A stretch of 64,000 nucleotides of DNA, from the NCBI GenBank assembly GCA_022340805.1, contig JAJDNF010000054.1:62001-126000 (forward strand), in the 5' to 3' direction. This document shows, one piece after another, positions 9,194-19,075 of this stretch. The translations under genes and the position numbers were made by a program. Each line of letters opens with the position of its first letter. Position 1 is the stretch's first letter. Source of the stretch: Chromatiaceae bacterium. Its GTDB lineage: Bacteria > Pseudomonadota > Gammaproteobacteria > Chromatiales > Chromatiaceae. The notes under the pieces were generated by a model that was given only the letters and a program-made list of their open reading frames with translations, did no database searches and was not told the origin of the DNA.

Positions 9194-10063
9194 ATGGCTG
9201 CCAACCCATCCCTGTTGCATCTGCGATGCGCGCCGCGGCCGCTGGCCAGGACCTGGTGGGCCGGCAGAAAACGGACCGCCCTGCCGGCGAGCCCCGCACT
9301 GCTGGCGGCTCTCGGCAGCAGCGGCGTCAAGCTCGACGAGCAGCAGGTCGGTGCGTGCCTGAGTGAATATTACGTACCGGCAGAATACAAGAACGAAGAG
9401 GTGCGCATTCTGAAGACCGAGGGTTACGAGAAGGTCGAGATCGAACCTGCCGCGTACGAGTGGGTTGAAGAAAAGGTCCTCGTGAAGGAGGCCAGCGAGA
9501 AGATTGCTGAGGTGCCGGCCGAATTCGAGACGGTCACCGAAAAGGTGCTGGTCGCCCCGGCAACGACCGCATGGAAGACCGGGCGTGGTCCGGTCCAGCG
9601 CATCGACAACTCGACCGGCGAGATCATGTGTCTGGTCGAGATTCCAGCCAAGTACGAAACCGTCACCCGCAAGCTGATCAAGACGCCGGCGACCACGAAA
9701 GAGGTGGAGATCCCCGCCGAATACGCAGTACAGCGCGTGCAGAGGCTGGTCAAGCCTGCCCAGGAGCGCCGTGTCAAGGTTGAACCCACCTATGAGACCC
9801 TGAGCAAGAGTGTCCCTGTCGCGGAGGCAAGGTTCTTCTGGCATCCGGACTGGGAAGACAAGCCGGCGGCCGGTCGTCCGACCGGCAATACCGTCTGTCT
9901 GCGCGAGACGCAGGTCAAGGCTGCCGGTTTCGATCCGGGCCCGATCGACGGCTTGATCGGTGCGCAGACGATGCGCGCCGTCGACGACTATCGGCGTGCC
10001 AAGGGCATGGAGCGCGGCGGACTGACCCTGAGCACGCTCGAAGCGCTGGGCGTGAACAACTGA
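9194..10063 (+). CDS. VPAEY-repeat protein with C-terminal peptidoglycan-binding-like domain
   Basis: The frame is built largely of imperfect repeats around the pattern PA-(E/K)-(Y/F)-E-T-V-T-x-K-V-L-V-x-P-A-T-T: 'VPAEYKNEEVRILKTEG', 'EPAAYEWVEEKVLVKEAS', 'VPAEFETVTEKVLVAPATT', 'IPAKYETVTRKLIKTPATT', 'IPAEYAVQRVQRLVKPA' and 'EPTYETLSKSVPV'. Three Cys-Leu-x-Glu tetrads (CLSE, CLVE, CLRE) mark block boundaries. The last 60 residues ('VKAAGFDPGPIDGLIGAQTMRAVDDYRR') fit a peptidoglycan-binding type 1 fold. The start is uncertain: the frame is open back to a TTG at 9086, ATG 9194 follows a weak GACGGGG, and no clean signal peptide is visible, although an exported location would fit the C-terminal domain. 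Function unknown; an envelope structural role is inferred. Confidence 0.6.
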   Translation: MAANPSLLHLRCAPRPLARTWWAGRKRTALPASPALLAALGSSGVKLDEQQVGACLSEYYVPAEYKNEEVRILKTEGYEKVEIEPAAYEWVEEKVLVKEASEKIAEVPAEFETVTEKVLVAPATTAWKTGRGPVQRIDNSTGEIMCLVEIPAKYETVTRKLIKTPATTKEVEIPAEYAVQRVQRLVKPAQERRVKVEPTYETLSKSVPVAEARFFWHPDWEDKPAAGRPTGNTVCLRETQVKAAGFDPGPIDGLIGAQTMRAVDDYRRAKGMERGGLTLSTLEALGVNN

Positions 10064-10099
10064 GAAGGCGATGGCGGGCGCACCGGCCCGCCGGGTACC

Positions 10100-10130
10100 A
10101 GCCCCGCCCGGTGCGGGGCTTCTTCATTTT
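10100..10130 (+). terminator. Rho-independent terminator
   Basis: A GCCCCGC / GCGGGGC stem with a short CCGGT loop is followed by TCTTCATTTT. It ends transcription after the VPAEY-repeat gene and overlaps the 3' end of the convergent hemerythrin gene. Confidence 0.75.
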
Positions 10131-10663
10131 CCGCCTGCGCCCGCAGCTGCATGCCGGCGCGCCGACATGGTCCGGCCGAGCGCCCGCAACTGGGCGGCGC
10201 TGAGAAGGGACCCGGCGGCCGGTAGCAGTTGCTGGTTTTCCATCCTGATGTGCTCCCGGTGGACGCTGCAGAACGAATCGATCGCAGCGCGCAATGCGGT
10301 CAGGTCGGTCTGTCCCTGCAGCAGGGCGCGCAGCTGCCGGGCCAGTACCTGCCAATGCTGATCCAGTGTCTGATGTTCACGCTGCAGGCGCTCGATCAGC
10401 GGCCGCAGCGACTCTTCGCTGGCGAGCAGCGGAAACAGGTCCGCCTCTTCGTCGCGATGGTGAAGCTCGCCGGCGGTATCGAAATAGTGCATGACGCGAC
10501 GTGCAGCCTCAGTGGCATCGTCATCGATGCCGTGTGACTCCACCCAGGGTTGGAGACGTTCCAGCAGGTCGCAGAACCCGAGCATGCGCTGATGGCAGGC
10601 TGCCAGCAGCCCGAGCGGGTCGGAGAAGTCGGGGGCGGGCTCGTCGAACAACGCGACCGGCAT
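10124..10663 (-). CDS. Hemerythrin HHE-domain cation-binding protein
   Basis: This 179-residue soluble four-helix protein has iron-ligand-type residues in the right order: 'ACHQRMLGFCDLLE' (first His), 'MHYFDTAGELHHRDEEADLFP' (H-H-x-x-E-E), 'QREHQTLDQHW' and 'HREHIRMENQQLLP' (H-x-x-x-E). Bacterial HHE proteins bind a di-iron centre that reacts with O2, NO or oxidants; no output domain is fused here. It lies four bases downstream of the rhodanese gene, so the two, plus the Pcm-like gene, probably form one minus-strand operon. A redox or iron-sensing role is an inference. Confidence 0.82.
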   Translation of the reverse strand: MPVALFDEPAPDFSDPLGLLAACHQRMLGFCDLLERLQPWVESHGIDDDATEAARRVMHYFDTAGELHHRDEEADLFPLLASEESLRPLIERLQREHQTLDQHWQVLARQLRALLQGQTDLTALRAAIDSFCSVHREHIRMENQQLLPAAGSLLSAAQLRALGRTMSARRHAAAGAGGK

Positions 10664-10666
10664 ATA

Positions 10667-10987
10667 TCAGTAGGTCGGCATCTGCCGGTCGACGTCGCGC
10701 GCCCAGGCGTCCAAGCCACCCGCCAGGTTGATCACCCTGCTGAAACCCTGATAGTCGAGATACATCGCTACCTGACGGCTGCGGACGCCGTGGTGACAGA
10801 TGACGATCGTCTCGCGATCCCGGTCGAGTGCGTTCAGCGCGGCGGGCAGCTGGCCCATCGGCACCAGCTGCGAACCGTCGATGTGACAGATCCGGAACTC
10901 CCAGGGCTCGCGCACGTCGAGCAGCAGCGGGTCGCTCGCGTTGTCGGCGAGATGGTCGTGCAGTTCAGTGGCGCTCAGATCGCGCAT
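10667..10987 (-). CDS. Rhodanese-like sulfurtransferase, single domain
   Basis: This is a 106-residue single rhodanese domain: 'LLLDVREPWEFRICHIDGS' gives the conserved D-V-R-E-x-x-E and H-I-x-G-S motifs, and the active-site loop is 'CHHGVRSRQV', with Cys at the start as in GlpE/PspE-type enzymes. 'GFSRVINLAGGLDAWA' is the final conserved segment. It can carry a persulfide on the loop Cys, giving thiosulfate:acceptor sulfur transfer. Eleven bases separate it from the Pcm-like gene upstream. A Pcm-like methyltransferase followed by a rhodanese is a recurring pair in gammaproteobacteria, often near tolC, although tolC is not here. Confidence 0.85.
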   Translation of the reverse strand: MRDLSATELHDHLADNASDPLLLDVREPWEFRICHIDGSQLVPMGQLPAALNALDRDRETIVICHHGVRSRQVAMYLDYQGFSRVINLAGGLDAWARDVDRQMPTY

Positions 10988-10998
10988 CCGGCGCGTCG

Positions 10999-11661
10999 TT
11001 AAAACACGAAGTGATCGGGCTGCGGCGCGTTGTGCAGTGTCGGCAGCACGGTCTCGAACAGGTTTTCCTTCCAGATCTCGCCGGCCGCGTTGCGGCTGAC
11101 CAACATCGCGGTCATCGCCGGTGCTGTGCCGACCACGACGAACATCCGTCCGCCCGGGGCGAGCAGGTCTTCGAGGTAGTCCGGATAGGTCGGCAGCGAG
11201 CCGGTCACCGCGATGACCTTGAAACTACCCGGGGCCAAACTTGCGTGCAGACCGTCGCCCGCCACCAGTTCGACATGCCGCACCTTGAGCGCGTCGAGGC
11301 GTCTGGCCGCAGCCTCGCTGAGTGCCGGGTGGGTCTCGTAACTGGTGACGATGCCGCCCAGGCGTGCGAGGCAGGCCGTGATGAAGCCGCTGCCGGTGCC
11401 GATCTCCAGCACGCTGTCGCCGGGCTGCACATCCAGCGCCTGCAGCATGCGCGCCTCTTGGACCGGCTGCATCATCCGCTCACCCTCGCCAATCGGCACC
11501 GCGATATCGGCGAAGGCGAGGCCGCGGTAGTCGTCGCCGACGAAGCGTTCGCGCGGCACCGAGCCCAGCACCTTGAGGACGCGCTCGTCGATTACCTCCC
11601 AGGGGCGGATCTGCTGCTCGATCATGTTGGAACGGGCGGTCTCGAGATCGTTGGCGAGCAT
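10999..11661 (-). CDS. Protein-L-isoaspartate O-methyltransferase-like protein
   Basis: The 220-residue product begins 'MLANDLETARSNMIEQQIRPW', followed by 'ERFVGDDYRGLAFADIAVPIG' and the SAM-binding strand 'VLEIGTGSGFITACLARLG'. This is the architecture of Pcm-family methyltransferases, including the family-specific Q-Q-I-R-P-W opening seen in the short proteobacterial paralogues. Such paralogues often depart from true Pcm in the isoaspartyl-binding segment; here it reads 'MMQPVQEARMLQAL' rather than the classical T-I-S-Q-P. Repair of isoaspartyl proteins is possible, but a different acceptor is equally likely. It is the first gene of the minus-strand unit with rhodanese and hemerythrin. Confidence 0.78.
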   Translation of the reverse strand: MLANDLETARSNMIEQQIRPWEVIDERVLKVLGSVPRERFVGDDYRGLAFADIAVPIGEGERMMQPVQEARMLQALDVQPGDSVLEIGTGSGFITACLARLGGIVTSYETHPALSEAAARRLDALKVRHVELVAGDGLHASLAPGSFKVIAVTGSLPTYPDYLEDLLAPGGRMFVVVGTAPAMTAMLVSRNAAGEIWKENLFETVLPTLHNAPQPDHFVF

Positions 11662-12024
11662 CCGGGTCTCCGTGTTCTATGCTGCTGCTGCGGTTTGGAT
11701 CGCTAGCCTAAGTGTTGCGGCGAGGTGGGGCAAGTGCCTGAACCCGGAGAGTTTTCTGCGCAGGCATGAGCCCTGTTAATGGTGCGGCGAGTTCGGTCGG
11801 GTGGGTGAATAGCCTTCACGGTATGGTGCCGCGACCGTGTGCGCCGCAGGCCGGGCGTGGGGCAGGGCGCACATCGGGCATGGGCCCGACGCGGGAGGCA
11901 TCTGGGCTGTTTTGCAATTGCGCCCATCCGGTCGATAGCGCATCCCTATCTTCTTCCCCAGCTGGCCTGTGGGAATGCACGGTGGTATGGCGCATACCGC
12001 ACTGGTAGAGTCGGGATTACCAAA
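11662..12024. other. Intergenic region between pcm-like gene and thiC leader
   Basis: This divergent region holds the promoters of the minus-strand pcm operon and of the thiC leader. No coding frame with plausible features was found. No confident promoter boxes were read by eye. Confidence 0.45.
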
Positions 12025-12101
12025 CAGCTGGGGGTGCCTGCGTAGCGGGCTGAGAGACACCCTTGGAACCTGATCCGGCCTATACCGGCGTAGGGAAGCT
12101 G
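12025..12101 (+). promoter_or_regulatory. TPP riboswitch (thi box)
   Basis: The conserved thi-box elements occur in order: GGGGTGCC, GGGCTGAGA, ACCCTTGGAACCTGATC, a TATACCGGCGTAGGGAAG block, and a closing P1 helix (CAGCT paired with AGCTG). It precedes thiC, a standard target. Binding of thiamine pyrophosphate by this aptamer represses thiamine synthesis genes. Confidence 0.96.
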
Positions 12102-12102
12102 A

Positions 12103-14040
<1,938 letters not shown>

Positions 14041-14123
14041 GCCGCGTCGCCCGGCGCGCCCTCAGGCGGGCCCGGATGGCCGCCTTCACATCACGCCGGC
14101 AGTTCGCCCGCGCTGCGTGGTTG

Positions 14124-14438
14124 TCATGCGATCTGTGAATATTCGACCGGCTCGATCTCGACGATCGATGCGCCAATGTCGAAGCCACCGTCGATTGGCT
14201 CGCAGCGCAGCACCGCAACCGCCGCCTCCAGCGGCGGCGTGATGGGGTTTGCCGGGTGCACGGTGATCTGCAGGTGGGCGCCCGCGTGCAGTGCCCGCGG
14301 ACTGATGAAGCGCACGCCGCTGGCGCTCAGATCGAGCAACTGTGCGGTCTCGCCGGCCTGGCTGGAGAATTCGCGCATCGAGACCGGGCAATGCATCGGC
14401 ATGCGGATGAAGGCGCGTTTTTCCGAATAGTCGATCAT
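14124..14438 (-). CDS. PilZ-domain protein
   Basis: Starting at the ATG behind GAGGTGGAG gives MIDYSEKRAFIRMPMHCPV, about 104 residues. 'KRAFIRM' is the R-x-x-x-R-like entry motif of PilZ domains and 'LLDLSASGVRFIS' is the D-x-S-x-x-G c-di-GMP-binding strand. The rest forms the short beta-barrel with no second domain. Stand-alone PilZ proteins are cytoplasmic c-di-GMP receptors that act on motility or surface polysaccharide. The open frame extends 48 codons further upstream but without conserved sequence. Confidence 0.8.
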   Translation of the reverse strand: MIDYSEKRAFIRMPMHCPVSMREFSSQAGETAQLLDLSASGVRFISPRALHAGAHLQITVHPANPITPPLEAAVAVLRCEPIDGGFDIGASIVEIEPVEYSQIA

Positions 14439-14693
14439 CTCCACCTCACAAGATATTGGGCTTTGGGTAACAATAGACCACCACTGATAGTGGATCCTAG
14501 TCGATAGCGCGCCACATATGGGGAATCTAAGTCGCCAGTTAGCGAAACCCCCGGCGCCGGCGCCGCGCCTGGCGCGCTGCACACTTCCGCTGGCGTGGTG
14601 GTTTTTATTTGCCTGCGCGGTTCCCTACACTGCTCGGCAACACGACAGGCGCGACCCCGGTGGCGCCGCTTCGAACGCAGCGGTAACACGGCT

Positions 14694-15146
14694 ATGTTGA
14701 ACAGGATTCGGGCTCTATTCTCCGGCGATACCGACACGCTCGACGATGACGAGGCGGCCATGCATCTCGCCGCCGCGGCGCTGTTGATCGAGGTGGCCAA
14801 GTCGGATCACTCGCTCGACCGGGTCGAGATCGAGCGCCTGCAGGCCGTGCTGGCACGCGACTGGGGCCTTGGCGAACAGGATCTGACGGACCTGGTCGAG
14901 GTGGCCAAGGATGCGTCGGAGACCAGCGTGTCTCTGCATGAACACATCGATCTGATCAATCGCAATTTCTCGCCACAGCGCAAGTTCTCGCTGCTCCAGG
15001 GTCTTTGGCAGGTGGCCTGTGCCGATGACCAGATCCACCACCATGAAGAGGCACTGATCCGCCGTCTGGCGGACCTGCTGTACATGTCGCATACCGATTT
15101 CATCCGCAGCAAGCACCTGGCGCTGAATGCGCAATCAGGGCGCTAG
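14694..15146 (+). CDS. TerB-like helical protein
   Basis: The 150-residue product has the TerB-type pattern of acidic pairs in helical repeats: 'AAALLIEVAKSDHSLDRVEIERLQAVL', then 'LLQGLWQVACADDQIHHHEEALIRRLADLL', where the second Asp-rich turn (ADDQIHHHE) is the TerB metal-binding-like signature. Many gammaproteobacteria carry a similar 150-residue 'tellurite resistance TerB family' protein outside any tellurite operon. Resistance should therefore not be assumed. Its 3' end overlaps the MFS gene start by 20 bases. Confidence 0.75.
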   Translation: MLNRIRALFSGDTDTLDDDEAAMHLAAAALLIEVAKSDHSLDRVEIERLQAVLARDWGLGEQDLTDLVEVAKDASETSVSLHEHIDLINRNFSPQRKFSLLQGLWQVACADDQIHHHEEALIRRLADLLYMSHTDFIRSKHLALNAQSGR

Positions 15147-16371
15147 CGGGTCCGGTTCGCCGGCGGGCTGGCGCCAGAGTCCGTCGCTGGTCGTGCTGGC
15201 GAGTGGCCTGATCGTGATGATCAGCATGGGTTTGCGCCAGTCCTATGGCGTGTTCATGCAACCGCTTGGCTGTGTGCTCGGCATAGACCGCGAGACCTTC
15301 GGCCTGGCGATTGCGCTGCAGAACCTGATGCTCGGCCTGCCGCTGGCCGGTTACCTGGCGGACCGATTCGCCGCACAACGTGTCGTGATCGCCGGCGCCC
15401 TGCTGTATGCGCTGGCCATGTGGCTGATGACCCGGGTCGACGGGGCATCCAGTCTGCTGCTGGTGCTGGGTCTGTTGACCGGTCTCGCCCAATCGGCGAC
15501 CACCTATGTCGTGGTGCTGGGCGCGGTCGGGCGGGTGGTCGGGCCGCAGCGGCGGGCGAGCGCGTTTGGCGTGGTGACCGGGCTGGGTTCGTTCGGCCTG
15601 TTCCTGATGGTGCCACTGGCCAGCCATTGGCTGCTGAGCGGGGGCTGGAGCTGGGCGTTCGAGACGCTGGCCTGGACCGCGCTGGTCATGCTGTTTGCGG
15701 CTGTTTTTCTGCCCGGCGCGCTACCGGCTCAGGCGACCCGCGGGCTGGGCCTGATGCCGCTGCTGGGTGCCGCAGTCAGGCACCGCGGCTATCTGCTGCT
15801 GATCGCTGGATTCTTCGTGTGCGGATTCCATGTCGCGTTCATCGCCACCCACCTGCCTGCGTATGCGGTGGACATGGGCCTCGATAGTGCCAGCGCGGCG
15901 AATGCGTTGGCGCTGATCGGCCTGTTCAATATCCTCGGCTCCTTTCTGTTCGGCTGGCTGGGAGATCGCTACCGCAAGAAGTTCGTGTTGAGCTGGTTGT
16001 ACGGCCTGCGCGCGATGGTGATCGGCGGTTTTGTACTGATCCCGCTGAGCGAGACCTCGGCGCTGTTGTTTGGTGCGCTGATCGGCGTGTTGTGGCTGGC
16101 CACCGTACCCGTCACCAGCGGCATGGTTGGACAGTTGTTCGGCGCGCGCTATCTCGGCACCCTGTACGGCCTGGTGTTCCTCGGTCACCAGCTTGGCGCT
16201 TTTCTGGGTGCCTGGTGGGGCGGCCGGGTGTTCGAGTCGACCGGCAGTTACGACACCGTGTGGTGGGTGGCGGTGCTGCTGAGTCTGCTCGCCGCGGTCA
16301 TCCATGGGCTGATCGACGACCGCCCGGGTGCGTTGGCCCCCATCGCCGCCGGAGTGGCCTCACGACAATAA
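15127..16371 (+). CDS. Major facilitator superfamily transporter
   Basis: This 414-residue membrane protein has twelve predicted helices. The MFS motif A between helices 2 and 3 appears as 'GYLADRFAAQRVV', and a second copy, 'GWLGDRYRKKFV', lies between helices 8 and 9. The first helix ('IVMISMGLRQSYGVFMQPL') resembles the OxlT/monocarboxylate-porter-like group of proteobacterial MFS proteins. The substrate cannot be read from sequence. It is probably co-transcribed with the TerB-like gene, which it overlaps. Confidence 0.82.
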   Translation: MRNQGASGSGSPAGWRQSPSLVVLASGLIVMISMGLRQSYGVFMQPLGCVLGIDRETFGLAIALQNLMLGLPLAGYLADRFAAQRVVIAGALLYALAMWLMTRVDGASSLLLVLGLLTGLAQSATTYVVVLGAVGRVVGPQRRASAFGVVTGLGSFGLFLMVPLASHWLLSGGWSWAFETLAWTALVMLFAAVFLPGALPAQATRGLGLMPLLGAAVRHRGYLLLIAGFFVCGFHVAFIATHLPAYAVDMGLDSASAANALALIGLFNILGSFLFGWLGDRYRKKFVLSWLYGLRAMVIGGFVLIPLSETSALLFGALIGVLWLATVPVTSGMVGQLFGARYLGTLYGLVFLGHQLGAFLGAWWGGRVFESTGSYDTVWWVAVLLSLLAAVIHGLIDDRPGALAPIAAGVASRQ

Positions 16372-16491
16372 TGGATTTTGCCTGTACCCGACGGCGTATG
16401 TTCAGACCGTGCCGGCACGCCACACGCCGAATGCGCGGCACTCGCGGGGCGTGGATTAGCGCCAGGGGTTAAACACGTCGAGGGGAACGGT

Positions 16492-16986
16492 ATGCCGGAA
16501 CGTTGGTTGCAGGTCAAAGGAGACCCGTCGGTGCGGGCGTTTCTGTTCGAACAACAGCGGGTGCAGAGCCAGTTCGACGAGCACCTTGATCACATCATGC
16601 ACGTGATGCTCCAGCTGTTGACGCGCAAGGGCGCGTTCCATGTCAAGGCACATTTCTCGTCGTCGCAGTTGACCTGCTGGTTCTACGACGACCCGTTCAG
16701 CTACCGGGTCTATGTGCGCGAGCAGGCCACTGCTGCGGGATTTCTGCGATCGTTGCCGGACCTTTCCTACGAGGGGCGGCAGCCGCGCATAGCAGCGAAT
16801 CGCATCGTCCCGATCCTCGCCGAGTTCAAACGCCTGCGCCTGACCGACGAACAGATCTATCTGCGCAATGCATCGATCAACCGGATCAACGGCATTATCG
16901 GCATGACCTTTTCCTGCGACGGCAGCCATTACATCGACTGCGAGGATTTCTTCCGGCGCCTCGATTGTTTCGGCAAGGATGTCTGA
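16492..16986 (+). CDS. Conserved-looking hypothetical protein, 164 aa
   Basis: The start follows a clear ribosome-binding site (GAGGGGA, eight bases before ATG). The product (MPERWLQVKGDPSVRAF...) is soluble, without signal peptide or membrane segment. It has a helical N-terminal half ('QSQFDEHLDHIMHVMLQLL') and a beta-rich middle ('FHVKAHFSSSQLTCWFYDD'). Four cysteines occur, three of them near the C-terminus, without a recognisable metal motif. No family was recognised. It stands alone between the MFS gene and the convergent lut operon. Confidence 0.65.
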   Translation: MPERWLQVKGDPSVRAFLFEQQRVQSQFDEHLDHIMHVMLQLLTRKGAFHVKAHFSSSQLTCWFYDDPFSYRVYVREQATAAGFLRSLPDLSYEGRQPRIAANRIVPILAEFKRLRLTDEQIYLRNASINRINGIIGMTFSCDGSHYIDCEDFFRRLDCFGKDV

Positions 16987-16994
16987 CCCGAGGA

Positions 16995-17015
16995 CGGTGT
17001 GCGCTGCGCACACCG
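16995..17015. repeat. Perfect inverted repeat between convergent genes
   Basis: The arms CGGTGTGCGC and GCGCACACCG are separated by a single T. This 21-base element lies between the stop codons of two convergent genes (16986 and 17020), so it may act as a bidirectional terminator hairpin. It lacks a T-tract on either side. Confidence 0.5.
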
Positions 17016-17019
17016 GCGC

Positions 17020-17661
17020 CTAGCCGAGGATCAGCGTGATCAGCTCTTTGGGCCCGTGGATGCCATAGGCCAGCGTTTGTTCGATATCGGCGGTCTTCGA
17101 AGGACCGGAGATCAACAGGGCATTGGTCGGCATGCCGCCTGACCAGCCTTGCTTGTCGATCAGCTCGGCGAAGTTTTCAAACAATTGGTCCGCATCCAGC
17201 AGCGCAACGTGCAACGGCGGCACCAGCGACATCAGGCGTGGTTCCTGGGCGCTTGGCCAGAGCACCAGGCTGCCGCTCTCGGCCAGGGCGGCCCGGGCGC
17301 CGGTGATCGCGAAATCGACGTCGTGGAACAGCGCATTCTTCCAATCCTCGATCGGCCTGTCGTAACGGGTGATCTCGAACCCGTCGGCGGCGCCGGCGGC
17401 GAACGCATCCGCGATCGCACCATGCCCGAGCAGCGCGCGCCGCAGACCACGCGCCAGGAGCTCGCGGTTGATCCAGCCGACCCAGTCGCCGTCCCCGACC
17501 CGATGCACCTCGCCCCTGACCGCCTGCATTCGGGTGCTGAACTCGTCGATGCGCCGCGCTCGGTCCCAGCCCAGCGGTTTGGCATAGACCGGTGGCGTGG
17601 GTACGGTCTGCGGCCGGTTGGCCCGCAGCCGGGTCAGGATGTTCGCGCGCGCATCACTCAT
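17020..17661 (-). CDS. lutC: Lactate utilization protein C (LUD domain)
   Basis: This 213-residue product starts at MSDARANILTRLRANRP, the usual opening of LutC/YkgG proteins, and carries the LUD-domain pattern 'GDWVGWINRELLARGLRRALLGHG', 'ITGARAALAESGSLVLW' and the C-terminal 'ALLISGPSKTADIEQTLAYGIHGPKEL'. LutABC replaces flavin lactate dehydrogenase in many bacteria, oxidising L-lactate to pyruvate with Fe-S clusters; LutC itself has no cluster motif. It overlaps the end of lutB by eight bases. The upstream extension of the frame lacks conserved residues. Confidence 0.88.
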   Translation of the reverse strand: MSDARANILTRLRANRPQTVPTPPVYAKPLGWDRARRIDEFSTRMQAVRGEVHRVGDGDWVGWINRELLARGLRRALLGHGAIADAFAAGAADGFEITRYDRPIEDWKNALFHDVDFAITGARAALAESGSLVLWPSAQEPRLMSLVPPLHVALLDADQLFENFAELIDKQGWSGGMPTNALLISGPSKTADIEQTLAYGIHGPKELITLILG

Positions 17662-19075
17662 GCCGAAAACCCTCCTGGCGCGCGAGTTCGTGCAGGGTGC
17701 GGGCTGCGGGCCGTGGTGCGCTGCGGTAGCGCGTCCAGCCACCCAGGCTGACCGGAGTCAACCAGCGCATGCGCGTCGCGGCAAAGCTGAACAGCCGGTA
17801 CAGGCCGGGGCTGCTGTACAGACGCTGCCAGATCTTCCAGATGCTTGCTTCGCCCGGTTTGCGCAGGCTGCCGCGCCCGGCCAGAGGGGTGCTGGTACGT
17901 TGCAGGTTGACCGCCTCGGCGCGCAGGCGGTTGATCAGCGTCGGCAGCGGGATCTTGACCGGACACACCTCGGCGCAGGCGCCGCACATCGTACAGGCAG
18001 AGGTCAGCGTACCGACCTGGTCCAGGCCCAGGCGCTGCGGCTCGAGCGCGATGCCGATCGGCCCCGGATAGACGGTGCCATAGGCGTGGCCGCCGAGCTG
18101 CACATACACCGGGCAGTAATTGATGCAGGTGCCGCAGCGGATGCAGCGCAGCGTGTCGAGCAGTTCCGCGTCGATGCGGATGCGTGAACGTCCGTTGTCG
18201 AGCAGCACCAGGTGCACGGCCTCGGGACCGTCCAGCTCACCGGGCTGGCGAGGCTTGCTGATCATGTTGAAGTAGGTCGTGATCGGCTGTCCGGTCGCCG
18301 ACTTGGTCAGGATCTCGAGCAGCGGCGGTACGTCGCTGAGCTTTTCGACCACCTTCTCGACCCCGGTGATCGCGATATGCAGGCGCGGCGCGGTGGTGCT
18401 CAGGCGTCCGTTGCCCTCGTTCTCGACCAGGCACAGGGTGCCGGTCTCGGCGACCGCGAAATTGACTCCGGAGATGCCGGCGTCGGCGCCGGCAAATTTC
18501 TCGCGCAGGATCAGACGCGCGCTCTGGGTTAGCTGGTCGATGTCCTCGGTATAGGGGATGTCCGGGTAGAACCGGTGGAACAGTTCGGCGACCTCGCGGC
18601 GGTTCTTGTGGATCGCGGGTGCGACGATGTGTGACGGCGGTTCGTGCGCGAGCTGGATGATGAACTCGCCGAGGTCGGACTCGATGACCTCGATGTCCCG
18701 TTCCTCGAGGTATTGGTTGAGCCCGGTCTCTTCCGAGACCATCGACTTGCCCTTGACCACCGACCGGGCCTTGGCCGCCTCGAGGATCCCGTAGATGATC
18801 GCATTGGCCTGCTCCGGATCCTCTGCCCAGTGCACCTGGATGCCGTTTGCGGTCAGGTTGGCCTCCAGGCGTTCGAGCAGCTCGGGTTGATGGATCAGTG
18901 CACTGGCGCGCACTGCGCGCGCCTGCTCACGTAGCGCCTGCAGTTGCGTATCGTCAGGAAACTGGATCTCGCGTTTGGCCTGGATCCCACTCAGCGCCGA
19001 GCGGAAGTTGCGCCGCAGTTGATCGTCGTGCAGTGCCTTGTCGATGCGGTGGTGAAATGCCCGGGCCTGGTTCAT
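17654..19075 (-). CDS. lutB: Lactate utilization iron-sulfur protein B
   Basis: This is a 473-residue protein with an N-terminal LUD-like half ('KARSVVKGKSMVSEETGLNQYL', 'GISGVNFAVAETGTLCLVENEG') and two ferredoxin-type cluster motifs, 'CIRCGTCINYCPVY' near residue 320 and 'CTMCGACAEVCPVKIP' near 375. The C-terminal half is the domain that anchors to LutA. Size and order match LutB/YkgF. It lies between lutA (4-base ATGA overlap) and lutC, so the three are translationally coupled on the minus strand. Electrons from lactate probably enter the quinone or cytochrome pool, but the acceptor is not shown by the sequence. Confidence 0.92.
   Translation of the reverse strand: MNQARAFHHRIDKALHDDQLRRNFRSALSGIQAKREIQFPDDTQLQALREQARAVRASALIHQPELLERLEANLTANGIQVHWAEDPEQANAIIYGILEAAKARSVVKGKSMVSEETGLNQYLEERDIEVIESDLGEFIIQLAHEPPSHIVAPAIHKNRREVAELFHRFYPDIPYTEDIDQLTQSARLILREKFAGADAGISGVNFAVAETGTLCLVENEGNGRLSTTAPRLHIAITGVEKVVEKLSDVPPLLEILTKSATGQPITTYFNMISKPRQPGELDGPEAVHLVLLDNGRSRIRIDAELLDTLRCIRCGTCINYCPVYVQLGGHAYGTVYPGPIGIALEPQRLGLDQVGTLTSACTMCGACAEVCPVKIPLPTLINRLRAEAVNLQRTSTPLAGRGSLRKPGEASIWKIWQRLYSSPGLYRLFSFAATRMRWLTPVSLGGWTRYRSAPRPAARTLHELARQEGFRHE

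Noticed and set aside
7615-9330. 571-codon minus-strand frame
   Set aside because: It is antisense to waaA; Gln/His/Arg-rich shadow translation.
14694-15146. Tellurite-resistance function for the TerB-like gene
   Set aside because: No other ter genes nearby; the TerB-like fold is widespread outside resistance operons.
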